64,000 nt of DNA from Gordonia sp. UBA7599 (lineage in GTDB: Bacteria; Actinomycetota; Actinomycetes; Mycobacteriales; Mycobacteriaceae): contig DLKD01000062.1 in the NCBI GenBank assembly GCA_002477755.1, forward strand, positions 22,087-86,086. Direction: 5' to 3'. Below are positions 17,355 to 26,301 of the stretch, piece after piece. Numbering within the stretch: position 1 is the stretch's first letter; each line of letters starts with the position of its first letter. The notes beneath the pieces are model-generated. The model made no database searches. It was not told where the DNA came from and saw only the letters and a list, made by a program, of their open reading frames with translations. Made by a program: the position numbers and the translations under genes.

Positions 17355-18101
17355 TCACGAGGCACTCATCCCGACGAGGGCGAGCAGATGATCGGTCTCG
17401 GGCCCCTTCACCAGCTTGGCGGCGGCTTCCTTCTCCACCGGGCCCTCGCCATAGGACGGGCAGTCGCGGGCGATGAAGCACACGCCGCACGCCGGTTTGC
17501 GAGCGTGGCAGACACGGCGGCCGTGGAAGATGACGCGGTGGGAGTAGTCGGTCCAGTCGCGGCGCTCGATAAGACCACCGATGACTTTTTCGACCTTCAC
17601 CGGATCGGTCTCCTCGGTCAGCCCCCAGCGGCGCACGAGTCGGCCGAAATGAGTGTCGACGGTGAGGCCCGGAACACCGAATGCGTTGCCCAACACCACG
17701 TTTGCCGTCTTGCGGCCGAATCCGGGAAGCGTGACGAGCTCCTCCAGCGTGCCCGGGACCTCGCCGTCGAAACGCTCCACTAACGCCTGGCCGAGGCCGA
17801 TGATCGAATTCGCCTTGTTGCGGTAGAACCCGGTCGGCCGGATGAGTTCCTCGAGTTCGACGCGGTTCGCGCCGGCGTAGTCGGCCGCGCTGCGATACCG
17901 GGCGAACAGCGCCGGGGTCGTCTGGTTCACTCGCACGTCGGTGCACTGCGCGGAAAGGATTGTCGCGACCGACAACTCCAGCGGCGTGGTGAAGTCCAGC
18001 TCGCAGTACACGTGGGGGAAAGCGACGGTCAGCTCCCGGTTGATCCGGCGGGCACGGCGCACCAGGGACAGGTGCGTCGGCTGCTTGCCTCCCGTGCTCA
18101 C
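17355..18101 (-). CDS. nth: Endonuclease III
   Basis: A DNA glycosylase/AP lyase that removes oxidised pyrimidines in base-excision repair. The 248-residue protein has the helix-hairpin-helix [13 protein letters not shown] with the catalytic lysine (about K131), the catalytic Asp in VDTHFGR (about D149), and a [4Fe-4S] ligand set C198-x6-C205-x2-C208-x5-C214. The start is the GTG at 18101 ([11 protein letters not shown]); the preceding in-frame TTG adds one codon. It is the first gene of a four-gene minus-strand cluster with the thioredoxin-like, NUDIX and marP genes, the same order as M. tuberculosis Rv3674c to Rv3671c. Confidence 0.95.
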   Translation of the reverse strand: MSTGGKQPTHLSLVRRARRINRELTVAFPHVYCELDFTTPLELSVATILSAQCTDVRVNQTTPALFARYRSAADYAGANRVELEELIRPTGFYRNKANSIIGLGQALVERFDGEVPGTLEELVTLPGFGRKTANVVLGNAFGVPGLTVDTHFGRLVRRWGLTEETDPVKVEKVIGGLIERRDWTDYSHRVIFHGRRVCHARKPACGVCFIARDCPSYGEGPVEKEAAAKLVKGPETDHLLALVGMSAS

Positions 18102-18220
18102 CAACCCAGAGTAGCTTTGCGCCGCGCACCCGCCGCGATCGGCAACGGCGGTTGTAACGATGGTGTGAAGACACGTCGGTTCCGTGGCCGGGGGCGCCGC
18201 AATGTTGTTAACTGTTCGAC

Positions 18221-18454
18221 ATGCAGGGACTGGCGGCGATTCTCTATCCTCTGCTTCTCATGCTGGTCGCCCTTGGCATGGAGCGGCTGGAGAAACTGGT
18301 AACGAGGGGATCGGGCGCAGTGAGCCCGGACCAGGTGGATTCACTGTTGACCGGAGTCCGCGTCACCGACGCCGAGATCGTCGAGGTGGCCGAGGTCGCG
18401 GTCCTGCCGACGACCTTCCCCGACACCGCCGACAGCGCTCGTCGAGCCAGCTGA
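18221..18454 (+). CDS. Small membrane protein upstream of crp (Rv3675-like)
   Basis: A 77-residue protein with one N-terminal membrane helix (about residues 3-20, [17 protein letters not shown]) and a short acidic cytoplasmic tail. A small membrane protein at this place, between nth and crp, is also present in M. tuberculosis (Rv3675). No Shine-Dalgarno sequence is seen; the sequence TTAACT ends 7 nt before the ATG. No function is known. The coding call rests on length, hydrophobic pattern and conserved position. Confidence 0.65.
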   Translation: MQGLAAILYPLLLMLVALGMERLEKLVTRGSGAVSPDQVDSLLTGVRVTDAEIVEVAEVAVLPTTFPDTADSARRAS

Positions 18455-18579
18455 AACCCATCGGGTCAAACGTGACCCATCCAACAATTCCGGCCTTCTT
18501 TCCAGTAGCCTTGTGATTTGTTGAGCGGGTGGGCTGAATGGCCCGTCCCCAGGTTGTGACGCGATAAGAGAGGTTCACC

Positions 18580-19254
18580 GTGGACGAGGTTCTGGCACGG
18601 GCAGGCATTTTCCAGGGCGTCGAGCCCAGCGCTGTGGCGGCGCTGTCCCAGCAGCTTCAGCCGGTCGAGTTCCCGCGCGGGCACGTGATCTTCAACGAGG
18701 GCGAGCCGGGCGACCGTCTCTACATCATCCAGTCGGGCAAAGTGAAGCTCGGCCGACGCTCCCCCGACGGCCGCGAGAACCTTCTGACGATCATGGGTCC
18801 GTCGGACATGTTCGGTGAGCTCTCGATCTTCGACCCCGGACCGCGCACCTCGTCGGCGACGACGGTGACCGAAGTCCGCGCGGTGTCGATGGACCGCGAC
18901 GCGCTCAAGGGCTGGATCCAGGACCGCCCCGACATCGCCGAGCAGCTCCTGCGCGTGTTGGCCCGCCGCCTGCGCCGCACCAACAACAACCTCGCGGATC
19001 TGATCTTCACCGACGTCCCCGGGCGCGTGGCCAAGCAGCTGCTGCAGCTGGCACAGCGCTTCGGTACGCAGGAGAACGGTTCGCTGCGCGTGACCCACGA
19101 CCTCACCCAGGAGGAGATCGCTCAGCTGGTCGGTGCCTCGCGCGAGACCGTGAACAAGGCGCTGGCCGATTTCGCCCAGCGCGGCTGGCTGCGCCTCGAG
19201 GGCAAGAGCGTGCTGATCGCCGACTCCGAGCGCCTCGCGCGCCGGGCCCGCTGA
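18580..19254 (+). CDS. crp: cAMP receptor protein Crp (Rv3676-type global regulator)
   Basis: A 224-residue CRP/FNR regulator. The N-terminal cyclic-nucleotide domain shows [13 protein letters not shown] and [21 protein letters not shown], the phosphate-binding cassette with G, E, R and two small polar residues. The C-terminal winged helix carries [20 protein letters not shown] as recognition helix. The near identity of this helix to M. tuberculosis Rv3676 (and corynebacterial GlxR) implies the TGTGA-N6-TCACA target; a good site lies at 9002-9017. The GTG at 18580 follows GAGAGG. In mycobacteria it controls whiB1, rpfA and many carbon genes. Confidence 0.95.
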   Translation: MDEVLARAGIFQGVEPSAVAALSQQLQPVEFPRGHVIFNEGEPGDRLYIIQSGKVKLGRRSPDGRENLLTIMGPSDMFGELSIFDPGPRTSSATTVTEVRAVSMDRDALKGWIQDRPDIAEQLLRVLARRLRRTNNNLADLIFTDVPGRVAKQLLQLAQRFGTQENGSLRVTHDLTQEEIAQLVGASRETVNKALADFAQRGWLRLEGKSVLIADSERLARRAR

Positions 19255-19277
19255 CCCGACTATCCGACGTCCATCGG

Positions 19278-19296
19278 TGCGCTCATTCTGAGCGCA
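19278..19296. terminator. Hairpin between convergent crp and MBL-fold genes
   Basis: TGCGCTCA (19278-19285), loop TTC, TGAGCGCA (19289-19296): a perfect 8-bp stem over the end of the MBL-fold gene, 24 bp after crp. There is no U-tract, so the role is tentative. Confidence 0.4.
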
Positions 19297-20140
19297 AGTA
19301 CTCCAGCTGCGCCTTGACCGACATCCGTGCGGCCGGCCACAGCGTCTTGTCGACGTCGGAGTAGACGCGCCGCACGATCTTCATCGGCTTCGCGTCGCGG
19401 GGTGACACCCCCATCTCGTCGAGCACGGCCCGGATCTGGTCGATCCGCTCCTCGCGGTGCTGCTTGTAGTAGCGGGCCACCGGCACCAGGTCGGGATGGT
19501 CGGGACCGTGGCCGGGCAACAGCGCCGTCGCCGATTCCATCGGGCCACTGCCCTCGACGATGAGCCGGTTCAGCGAATTGAGGTAGTCGCGCAGCCCACC
19601 GTCGCGCGGGTCGAGCACCGTGGTGCCCGAGCCCAGGATCGTGTCGCCGGTGATCATCGCGCGCTTGCCGTCGCACTCGACGAGGAAGCTCGTCGAATCG
19701 CCGGTGTGACCGGGCGTGTCCAGGACGGTGATGCGCAAACCGGCGGCTTTGATGACCTCGCGGTCTACGAGTGGCCGGGCGCCGCGACACAGCGAGGGCC
19801 GCTTGGCCCGGACCGGGGCACCGGTGCGCTTGTGCAGCGCGCCGATGGCCCCTATGTGGTCGTGGTGACGGTGGGTGATCAGCGTCAGCACGACGTGGCC
19901 GCCCGCTGCCACGACCTTCTTGACGTGCTTCTTGTGCTTGCGCGGCCCCGGGTCGACGACCACACAGTCCGGGTGGCCGGGGGCGCGCAGAATCCACGTG
20001 TTGGTGCCGTCGAGCTCCATGATCCCCGGGTTCTCACAGAGGATCACCGACGCGAACGGTGTCACCTCCCGCAGTTCACCGTAGGCGGGATGGCTCAGCG
20101 GCCGTGCTGGCGCCACACCGTCGGAATCGGTGCCGCTCAC
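19283..20140 (-). CDS. Metallo-beta-lactamase-fold hydrolase (Rv3677c-like)
   Basis: A 285-residue soluble hydrolase. The di-metal motif THRHHDHIGA (HxHxDH), the second His in DTPGHTGDSTSF, the bridging Asp in MITGDTILG and a late His in LLPGHGPD are all present, so the enzyme should be active. A C-terminal region of the LACTB2 type follows (LDEMGVSPRDA). LACTB2-like proteins are often nucleases or thioesterases; the substrate here is open. It starts with GTG overlapping the RidA stop (GTGA), in the order DUF4177, RidA, MBL, as in mycobacteria. Confidence 0.88.
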   Translation of the reverse strand: MSGTDSDGVAPARPLSHPAYGELREVTPFASVILCENPGIMELDGTNTWILRAPGHPDCVVVDPGPRKHKKHVKKVVAAGGHVVLTLITHRHHDHIGAIGALHKRTGAPVRAKRPSLCRGARPLVDREVIKAAGLRITVLDTPGHTGDSTSFLVECDGKRAMITGDTILGSGTTVLDPRDGGLRDYLNSLNRLIVEGSGPMESATALLPGHGPDHPDLVPVARYYKQHREERIDQIRAVLDEMGVSPRDAKPMKIVRRVYSDVDKTLWPAARMSVKAQLEYLRSE

Positions 20141-20619
20141 GGCGAGACCTCGACGATCAGCTCGACCTCCACCGGTGCGCCGAGTGGCAGTTCGCTCACC
20201 CCCACCGCCGAGCGCGCATGCTTACCGGCGTCACCGAACACCTCGCCGAGGAGTTCCGACGCACCATTGACGACGGCCGGCTGCCCGGAGAACCCGTTGG
20301 CAGACGCCACGAATCCGACGACCTTGACGACGCGGACGATCGAGTCGATTCCGACAAGGTCGTCGATCGCGGCAATCGCATTGAGGGCGGCCGTGCGCGC
20401 TGCCGCCTTCGCCTGCTCCGGCGTCACGATGCCCTCGGCACCTTCGGAGACCTTGCCCCGCAGCGCCAACTCACCGTCGACGATAGGCAGTTGCCCGGCG
20501 GTGTAGACGAGGTTGCCCGTCCGTACCGCCGGTTGGTAGGCGGCCAGCGGTGCGACGACCGGCGGGAGGCTCAGGCCCAGCTCCGCCAGGCGCGCCGACC
20601 AGGCTCCTTGCGCAGCCAC
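20137..20619 (-). CDS. RidA/YjgF family protein
   Basis: A 160-residue RidA-like protein (Rv3678c type). Canonical RidA deaminates reactive enamine/imine intermediates. This one belongs to the longer YjgF_YER057c_UK114 branch: LVYTAGQLPIVDGEL and TAALNAIAAIDDLVG are recognisable, but the catalytic-site arginine of true RidA (usually in a CRVE/VRVE segment) is not obvious, so deaminase activity is uncertain. The GTG start at 20619 lies 3 bp after the DUF4177 stop and its end overlaps the MBL gene, giving a tight three-gene operon. Confidence 0.87.
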   Translation of the reverse strand: MAAQGAWSARLAELGLSLPPVVAPLAAYQPAVRTGNLVYTAGQLPIVDGELALRGKVSEGAEGIVTPEQAKAAARTAALNAIAAIDDLVGIDSIVRVVKVVGFVASANGFSGQPAVVNGASELLGEVFGDAGKHARSAVGVSELPLGAPVEVELIVEVSP

Positions 20620-20622
20620 CGC

Positions 20623-20802
20623 TTAGCCCTTCGCCCGCTTGAGGTAGGCGACGTGCTGCTCGCCGGTAGGGCCGGGCAGCACGCTGACGAGCTCCCACCC
20701 GTCGGCTCCCCACTGGTCGAGGATCTGCTTGGTGGCGTGGGTCAGAAGCGGCACGGTGACGTATTCCCACGCGGTGCGGGAAGCTGATGTGGACTCTGTC
20801 AT
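20623..20802 (-). CDS. DUF4177 small protein
   Basis: Direct translation from the ATG at 20802 gives 59 residues ending in TAA at 20623-20625. The sequence TAWEYVTVPLLTHATKQILDQ, with W-G-A-D-G-W-E-L-V and final YLKR, is the compact DUF4177 fold (short strands with conserved W/GWEL). A gene of this kind stands before the RidA gene in mycobacteria. It heads the DUF4177-RidA-MBL operon and is divergent from the ArsA-like pair, with 46 bp between. The function is unknown. Confidence 0.85.
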   Translation of the reverse strand: MTESTSASRTAWEYVTVPLLTHATKQILDQWGADGWELVSVLPGPTGEQHVAYLKRAKG

Positions 20803-20835
20803 GGAGTCCAGCGTATCCGTCCGACACGACCTGGC

Positions 20836-20841
20836 TAGTCT
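20836..20841 (+). promoter_or_regulatory. -10 element TAGTCT of the ArsA-like pair
   Basis: TAGTCT ends 7 nt before the GTG at 20849, supporting that start and a leaderless mRNA. Confidence 0.5.
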
Positions 20842-20848
20842 TTACCTC

Positions 20849-21889
20849 GTGGTCACCAAATCCAATAGTGACGAGAGCGTCGCATCGCCCGACTCCTGGC
20901 CGACTTCCGCAAAACGGGCTCGGCTCCACTTCATCTCCGGGAAGGGCGGGACGGGCAAAACGACCGTCGCGGGCGCCCTGGCTCTGGCACTGGCTCAGGA
21001 GGGCAAGCGCGTCCTCCTCGTCGAGTGCGAGGGCCGCCAGGGGATCGCGCAGCTCTTCGACCGTCCGCCCCTGCCCCCGACCGACGACCTGATCGCCACC
21101 GTCGAGGGCGGCGAGGTCTACGGGCTCGCGATCGATATCGAATACGCCCTGCTCGAGTACCTCGACATGTTCTACAACCTCGGCTTCGCCGGCCGGGCGA
21201 TGAAGCGCATCGGCGCCATCGACTTCGTGACGACGGTTGCCCCCGGTCTGCGCGACGTCATCCTCACCGGCAAGATCAAGGAACGCGTCATCGCGGTGAA
21301 CAAGGACGGCTCGCGCGTCTACGACGCGATCGTCGTCGACTCGCCGCCGACCGGGCGCATCGGGAACTTCCTCGACGTCACCCAGGCGATGGCCGACCTG
21401 ACCAAGACCGGCCCGATCCGCAACCAGAGCGACGGCGTCACCCAGTTGCTGCGCTCCGCCGACACAGCCGTCCACCTGGTGACGCTGCTGGAGGCGATGC
21501 CCATCCAGGAGACCATCGAGGCCGTCGAGGAGTTGCTCTCCAAGGACCTGCGCGTCGGAGTCATCTTCGTCAACCGCGTCGTGCCGGCACTGCTGCCCGA
21601 CGAGGACATCGACGCGATCGCCGAGGGCAACATCGATGGCGCCCGGATCAAGTCGAATCTGGCCGGCGCCGGGCTCGATCTCGACCAGGAAGAGCTGACC
21701 GGTTTGCTGACCGAGACCATCGAGCACGCAGTCCGCTACCAGGCCCAGCAGGTCGCGTCCGGCCAGCTCGACACCGTCGAGACCAAGCAGGGCACGCCGG
21801 TGGCGACGCTGGAACTGCCCAACCTCGAAGGGCGCGACAAGGCTTTCATGTACGAACTGGCGCAGGTACTGCGGAAGGAAGGCGTCTGA
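20849..21889 (+). CDS. ArsA/Get3-like ATPase, first of pair (Rv3679-like)
   Basis: A 346-residue SIMIBI-class ATPase. It has a deviant Walker [11 protein letters not shown] (about residues 30-39) with both lysines of the MinD/ArsA type, and switch regions VECEGRQG and [10 protein letters not shown]. The family includes arsenite-transporter ATPases and Get3; the actinobacterial paired form (Rv3679/Rv3680) is not linked to arsenite transporters here. M. tuberculosis homologues were reported as a membrane-associated complex with roles in small-molecule stress. The GTG at 20849 ([11 protein letters not shown]) was chosen from the -10 position. It overlaps the second ATPase by one base (TGATG). 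Confidence 0.88.
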   Translation: MVTKSNSDESVASPDSWPTSAKRARLHFISGKGGTGKTTVAGALALALAQEGKRVLLVECEGRQGIAQLFDRPPLPPTDDLIATVEGGEVYGLAIDIEYALLEYLDMFYNLGFAGRAMKRIGAIDFVTTVAPGLRDVILTGKIKERVIAVNKDGSRVYDAIVVDSPPTGRIGNFLDVTQAMADLTKTGPIRNQSDGVTQLLRSADTAVHLVTLLEAMPIQETIEAVEELLSKDLRVGVIFVNRVVPALLPDEDIDAIAEGNIDGARIKSNLAGAGLDLDQEELTGLLTETIEHAVRYQAQQVASGQLDTVETKQGTPVATLELPNLEGRDKAFMYELAQVLRKEGV

Positions 21890-23007
21890 TGACCGCCGTG
21901 CTGAAGATGGGGCAGATCATCCTCTCCCCGAAGACCAAGGTCATCATTTGTTGCGGCGCCGGTGGCGTCGGCAAGACGACAACCGCAGCCGCCATGGCCC
22001 TCTACGCGGCCGAGCACGGCCGGACCGTCGCCGTCTTGACAATCGACCCGGCCAAACGGCTGGCACAGTCGCTCGGAGTGAACTCGTTGACCAACGAGCC
22101 GCAGCCGGTGCCACTTTTCGACGCCGACGGCAACGCGATCACCGACGCCGGAACGCTCGACGCGATGATGCTCGACATGCGCCGGACCTTCGACGACATG
22201 GTGATCGAGCACTCCACCCCCGAGCGCGCCGAGGCGATCATGGCGAACGCCTTCTACCAGACCGTGGCCTCGTCGTTCTCCGGGACGCAGGAGTACATGG
22301 CAATGGAGAAGCTGGGCAAGCTCCTCGAGGAGGACCGCTGGGACCTCATCGTCGTGGACACCCCGCCGTCGCGCAATGCGTTGGACTTCCTCGACGCGCC
22401 CAAGCGCCTCAGCTCGTTCCTCTCCGGGCGCCTGAGCAAGGTGCTGATCGGCGGCGGCCGCGGTGTCGGCCGCGTCGTCACCGGCGCGGTGGGCTTGGCG
22501 ATGAAGGGCGTCTCCACCATCGTCGGCGGTGACACACTGCGCGACGTGGCGACGTTCGTCCAGTCACTGGATTCGATGTTCGGTGGATTCCAGGAGCGCG
22601 CCGAGCGCACCTATTCGCTGCTGAACCAGCCGGGCACGCAGTTCGCCGTCGTCGCCGCGCCGGAGCCCGACGCGCTGCGCGAGGCGACGTTCTTCGTCGA
22701 CCGCCTGTCGACCGAGCAGATGCCACTTGCCGGACTCATCGTCAATCGCACGCATCCGAATCTGACGTCGATCTCTGAGGCGACGGCACTGACCACCGTG
22801 GACAAGGTCGACGATGAGCTGACGAAGGGCGTCCTGGAGATGCACGCACTGCGTGCGGGTACGGCGCGGCGGGAGCTGGACTTGCTGGGTCGGTTCACGA
22901 CGGTGCACCCGAACGTTCCGCTCGTCGGTGTGCCGGCGCTGCCGTTCGAGGTCGCCGACGCGAAGGCGCTGCGCGTGGTGGCCGAGCAGATCGTCGTCCG
23001 CGGCTGA
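21889..23007 (+). CDS. ArsA/Get3-like ATPase, second of pair (Rv3680-like)
   Basis: A 372-residue partner ATPase with Walker [15 protein letters not shown] (about residues 21-34), switch [14 protein letters not shown] and switch [16 protein letters not shown]. The gene begins within the stop codon of the first ATPase (TGATG), so the two are translationally coupled and probably form a heteromer. It ends before a strong bidirectional terminator (23018-23062). No partner transporter or tail-anchored-protein receptor is seen nearby. The neighbour on the other side, whiB4, is convergent. Confidence 0.88.
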   Translation: MTAVLKMGQIILSPKTKVIICCGAGGVGKTTTAAAMALYAAEHGRTVAVLTIDPAKRLAQSLGVNSLTNEPQPVPLFDADGNAITDAGTLDAMMLDMRRTFDDMVIEHSTPERAEAIMANAFYQTVASSFSGTQEYMAMEKLGKLLEEDRWDLIVVDTPPSRNALDFLDAPKRLSSFLSGRLSKVLIGGGRGVGRVVTGAVGLAMKGVSTIVGGDTLRDVATFVQSLDSMFGGFQERAERTYSLLNQPGTQFAVVAAPEPDALREATFFVDRLSTEQMPLAGLIVNRTHPNLTSISEATALTTVDKVDDELTKGVLEMHALRAGTARRELDLLGRFTTVHPNVPLVGVPALPFEVADAKALRVVAEQIVVRG

Positions 23008-23017
23008 CAGTCACATC

Positions 23018-23062
23018 AAGGCGGTCGATCGTTACCTCGTGGAGGTAATGATCGACCGCCTT
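23018..23062. terminator. Strong bidirectional terminator, 20-bp stem
   Basis: AAGGCGGTCGATC (23018-23030) pairs with 23050-23062, then after one G/T mismatch TTACCTC (23032-23038) pairs with GAGGTAA (23042-23048), loop GTG. It lies between the convergent ATPase and whiB4 genes and ends in CTTAATGC on the plus strand. Confidence 0.85.
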
Positions 23063-23082
23063 AATGCATGTCGCGCGCGGTA

Positions 23083-23400
23083 CTAGCCGACGTCGGCGCG
23101 ATGGCGGCGCCGCTGGGCTTCGAAGAAGGAGGCCCAGGAGGTGACCTCGGGGTGCTGGCGCAGGAGGGCGCGGCGCTGGCGCTCGGTCATACCGCCCCAC
23201 ACACCGAACTCCACACGGTTGTCGAGGGCATCGGCGCCGCATTCGAGCTGGACCGGGCAGTGCCTACAGATCGTCGCGGCTTTTCGCTGAGCCGCCCCGC
23301 GGACGAACAATTGGTCCGGGTCTTCACCTCGACACTTGGCCTGCGCAACCCATGCCTGTCGCGCTTCGGATTCCCCTGTGGTCAGTGTCGTTGGCGTCAT
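23083..23400 (-). CDS. whiB4: WhiB4-type iron-sulfur redox regulator
   Basis: A 105-residue WhiB protein with four cysteines C23, C45, C48 and C54 (C-x21-C-x2-C-x5-C) for an oxygen-sensitive [4Fe-4S] cluster. The turn GVWGGMT and a basic C-terminus (QRRRHRADVG) for DNA binding follow. The location next to the ArsA-like pair and divergent from ponA2 is that of M. tuberculosis whiB4 (Rv3681c), a redox-controlled DNA-binding/compacting protein. The ATG at 23400 (MTPTTLTTGES) is the first plausible start; upstream in-frame sequence is intergenic. Confidence 0.93.
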   Translation of the reverse strand: MTPTTLTTGESEARQAWVAQAKCRGEDPDQLFVRGAAQRKAATICRHCPVQLECGADALDNRVEFGVWGGMTERQRRALLRQHPEVTSWASFFEAQRRRHRADVG

Positions 23401-23704
23401 TACCAAATCCCTGTCTACCTCGAAGACCAATTCACCTACCGCGTTGGCTATGCCACTGCTGGCACAGACTGTTGTGTAGGTCACACCCGCCGTCAAATCT
23501 ATGTATGCGGCAGCTGAGAAAGCAAGACCTGGTCGGAAAAAATGGGACATTCGTGCTAACCAGCAGCAAGCACTGCTGGTCGCGACCTTAAAGAGGCCGC
23601 AAACGATAGTCACGAAACGGTCACGGTCGCTTCTCACAGTTCCGTACGCGCCCGCCGGGACGCAGCTTCGGACTTCTCAGGCGCCACCCCGTATCCTGTG
23701 ACGT
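23401..23704. other. Divergent promoter region of whiB4 and ponA2 (304 bp)
   Basis: No convincing gene is present. It contains the ponA2 -10 element (23692-23697) and, upstream of whiB4, a CRP-like half-site TGTTG-N6-TCACA at 23470-23485 (right half perfect, left half 3 of 5 bases). The AT content is higher than in the neighbouring genes. No clear minus-strand promoter for whiB4 could be fixed. Confidence 0.5.
23692..23697 (+). promoter_or_regulatory. -10 element TATCCT of ponA2
   Basis: TATCCT ends exactly 7 nt before the GTG at 23705. With no Shine-Dalgarno sequence, this indicates a leaderless ponA2 mRNA and supports the GTG start. Confidence 0.55.
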
Positions 23705-26182
23705 GTGCCTCTCAAAACCACTGCCTCGATGACAGCGGAGAACAAGAGCAGTCTCGGCAAGCTCGTCGGTGCGATGTTCGTCGCCGGCCTTCTCGTCGCC
23801 GGTTTGCTGTTCCCCGTCGCCAGCGGGCTCGGCGTCGCGTCGAACCGCGCGGCGGCAGCGGTGGAGAACGTCTCGTCGGAGTTGTTGAACGGAACCGTCC
23901 CAGAGGTCACGACGATGACCGACGTGACCGGACGGCCGATCGCACTGCTCTACGACCAGTACCGCTACCAAGTCGGGTTCAACGACATCGCACCGGACAT
24001 GGTGCGCGCCATCGTGTCGATCGAGGATCGGCGCTTCTTCGATCACGACGGCGTCGACTGGAAGGGCACCATTCGCGCAGCCTTGAAGAACTCGTCGTCG
24101 GGCGAGGTCCAACAGGGTGCATCGACGCTGGACCAGCAGTACATCAAGAACTACCAGCTGTTCGTGCTGTCGCGGACCGAGGCCGAGAAGCAGGCCGCCA
24201 CCGAGACCACCCCTGCGCGCAAGCTGCGCGAGGTCCGCATGGCGTTGACCCTGGAGCAGACGCTGGCCGATCAGGCCAAGCGCGAACAGGGCCTGGGCCC
24301 GGCAGAGGCCAAGCAAGAGGCCAAGAAGCAGATCATCACGCGCTACCTCAACACCGTCCCGTTCGGTAACAACGCCTTCGGTGTCGAGGCAGCCTCGCTG
24401 ACCTACTTCGGTGTCCCGGCCAGCAAGCTCCGAGTCGAGCAGGCGGCCATGCTCGCCGGCATGGTGCAGTCGAGCTCGGCTCTGAACCCGTACACCAATC
24501 CCGAGGGTGCGACGGAGCGGCGCAACCTCGTTCTCGACCAGATGATCGCCAACTTCCCCGATCGTCGCGACGAGTTGGAAGCCGCCAAGAAGCTTCCCCT
24601 GGGGACCCTGCCGCAACCCCGAATCGCCCAGCAGGGCTGCATCTCCGCCAAGAGCGCAGGATTCCTGTGCGACTACGCGTTGAAGTTCCTCGCCGAGAAC
24701 GGCTTGTCCCGCAACACCGTGCTGCGCGGCGGCTACATCATCCGCACCACTCTCGACCCCGAAGTCCAGCGATCCACCGTCGCTGCGCTACAGGCTTACG
24801 CGGCCCCGCAAGCCGACGGCGTCGCCCAGGTGTCCAGCGTGATCCGTCCCGGGCGCAACTCGCACGCGATCGTCGCGATGGGGTCGTCGCGCAATTACGG
24901 CTTGCGCCTCAAAGCCGGCGAGACCGTCCAACCGCAGCCGTTCTCCCTCATCGGCGACGGTGCCGGCTCGGTGTTCAAGGTTTTCACCACGGCGGCCGCG
25001 CTTGAGAAGGGGCTGGGCACCAACGCGATGATCCCGGTGCCGGCCACGCTGCAGGTCACCGGCATGGGTAACAGCGGTGGGGTCAACGGTTGCCCACCGA
25101 TGTACTACTGCGTGAAGAACGACGGCAAGTACCCGGCGATGATGTCGCTGACCAATGCGCTCGCGCAGTCGCCGAACACCGCGTTCGTGAAGCTGCTGCA
25201 GCGCACCGGCGTGAAGCCCACCGTCGACATGGCCGTGCGCCTCGGTCTGCGCAGCTACACAATCCCCGGTTCCTCCGGATTCGGCGACAAGTCGATCGCG
25301 ACGTACGTCAAGGAGGGCAACCTCGGCTCGTTCACCCTCGGCCCGTTCCCGGTGAACGGGCTCGAACTGTCCAACGTCGCCGCCACCCTCGCCTCGGGCG
25401 GCGTGTGGTGCCCGCCCAATCCCATCGCGTCGATCACGAAGATCAAGCGCGACCGCTACGGCAACGTCATCATCGGCCCCGACGGGAAGCCCGCTCAGGC
25501 CCCGGTCCCGGTCGCGGTGCCCAAGTGCGAGCAGGTCGTCGACCGCGGTCTGGCCAACGCGATGGCCCATCTGCTGAGCAAGGACGATGTCGGTGCCGGT
25601 ACCGCCGCCGCAGCGGCCCGTGGAGCGGGTTGGAGCCTGCCCCTGTCGAGCAAGACCGGAACCACCGAGGCGCACCGCTCGTCGGCCTTCCTCGGATACA
25701 CCAACAACCTGGCCGCCGCGGTCTACGCGTACAACGACGGCCCGCTGCCGTCGGAACTCTGCTCGGGTCCGCTGCGCCAGTGCGGTTACGGCAACCTCTA
25801 CGGCGGGAGCGAGCCGGCACGGACCTGGTTCGCCGCGATCGGCCCGGTCGCCGGGAACTTCGGGCCGACGTTCCTCCCTCCCAACCCACCGGAGTACGTC
25901 GGCGGCACCCCGCGCGGACGCGTCCCGAACGTGACAGGTCTGCAGGCCAGTGAGGCGACTGCACGCCTGCAGCGCGCCGGGTTCAAAGTGACGCAGCTGT
26001 CTGCGGCGAGTTCGCGCCCCCAGGGGTCGGTGGTGTTCACCGCGCCGTCGGACTCGGCGATGCCGGGCAGCACGATCACGATCTATGTGAGCGACGGGCG
26101 GCGCAGCGGCAGTTCCGGACCGACCGAGACCACGGTCGAGGTCCCCGGCGTCGGCCCCGTCATCATTCAGATCCCCGGCTGA
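23705..26182 (+). CDS. ponA2: Bifunctional penicillin-binding protein PonA2 with PASTA domain
   Basis: An 825-residue class A PBP that polymerises and cross-links peptidoglycan outside the membrane. A single N-terminal membrane helix (about 20-42) is followed by a GT51 transglycosylase with catalytic Glu in IVSIEDRRFFDHDG (about E107). The transpeptidase has SVFK (S422/K425), SPN (489-491) and KTGTT (from K650). A C-terminal PASTA domain (about 728-795, VPNVTGLQASEA) probably binds muropeptides. The position beside whiB4 matches Rv3682. The PASTA domain sets it apart from PonA1-type enzymes lacking it. Confidence 0.95.
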   Translation: MPLKTTASMTAENKSSLGKLVGAMFVAGLLVAGLLFPVASGLGVASNRAAAAVENVSSELLNGTVPEVTTMTDVTGRPIALLYDQYRYQVGFNDIAPDMVRAIVSIEDRRFFDHDGVDWKGTIRAALKNSSSGEVQQGASTLDQQYIKNYQLFVLSRTEAEKQAATETTPARKLREVRMALTLEQTLADQAKREQGLGPAEAKQEAKKQIITRYLNTVPFGNNAFGVEAASLTYFGVPASKLRVEQAAMLAGMVQSSSALNPYTNPEGATERRNLVLDQMIANFPDRRDELEAAKKLPLGTLPQPRIAQQGCISAKSAGFLCDYALKFLAENGLSRNTVLRGGYIIRTTLDPEVQRSTVAALQAYAAPQADGVAQVSSVIRPGRNSHAIVAMGSSRNYGLRLKAGETVQPQPFSLIGDGAGSVFKVFTTAAALEKGLGTNAMIPVPATLQVTGMGNSGGVNGCPPMYYCVKNDGKYPAMMSLTNALAQSPNTAFVKLLQRTGVKPTVDMAVRLGLRSYTIPGSSGFGDKSIATYVKEGNLGSFTLGPFPVNGLELSNVAATLASGGVWCPPNPIASITKIKRDRYGNVIIGPDGKPAQAPVPVAVPKCEQVVDRGLANAMAHLLSKDDVGAGTAAAAARGAGWSLPLSSKTGTTEAHRSSAFLGYTNNLAAAVYAYNDGPLPSELCSGPLRQCGYGNLYGGSEPARTWFAAIGPVAGNFGPTFLPPNPPEYVGGTPRGRVPNVTGLQASEATARLQRAGFKVTQLSAASSRPQGSVVFTAPSDSAMPGSTITIYVSDGRRSGSSGPTETTVEVPGVGPVIIQIPG

Positions 26183-26200
26183 GTTCTCGACACACTCCTG

Positions 26201-26243
26201 GGTCTCGATACGCCCGCCCGTCCTTCGTCGCGGGCACTCGACC
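26201..26243. repeat. REP-like intergenic palindrome (GGTCTCGATACG...CTCGACC)
   Basis: GGTCTCGA (26201-26208) and TCGACC (26238-26243) bracket CGCCCG...CGGGC, giving an imperfect hairpin between ponA2 and the phosphoesterase gene. Elements of the form GGTxTCGATACG...CTCGACC are common between genes in many actinobacteria. Only one copy is seen here, so identity is from recall of the general pattern. It could also terminate ponA2 mRNA. Confidence 0.5.
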
Positions 26244-26288
26244 GCCGTCGTGAATTCCCGCCGATCGTGCGATGGGCGCCGCGCGGCG

Positions 26289-26294
26289 TATCCT
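26289..26294 (+). promoter_or_regulatory. -10 element TATCCT of the metallophosphoesterase gene
   Basis: TATCCT ends 7 nt before the ATG at 26302, favouring this start over the GTG at 26272 and predicting a leaderless mRNA. Confidence 0.5.
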
Positions 26295-26301
26295 TGACCG
26301 C

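Noticed and set aside
26201-26243. Palindrome after ponA2 as an insertion-sequence end
   Set aside because: No transposase, second end or target duplication; it fits a common actinobacterial intergenic palindrome.
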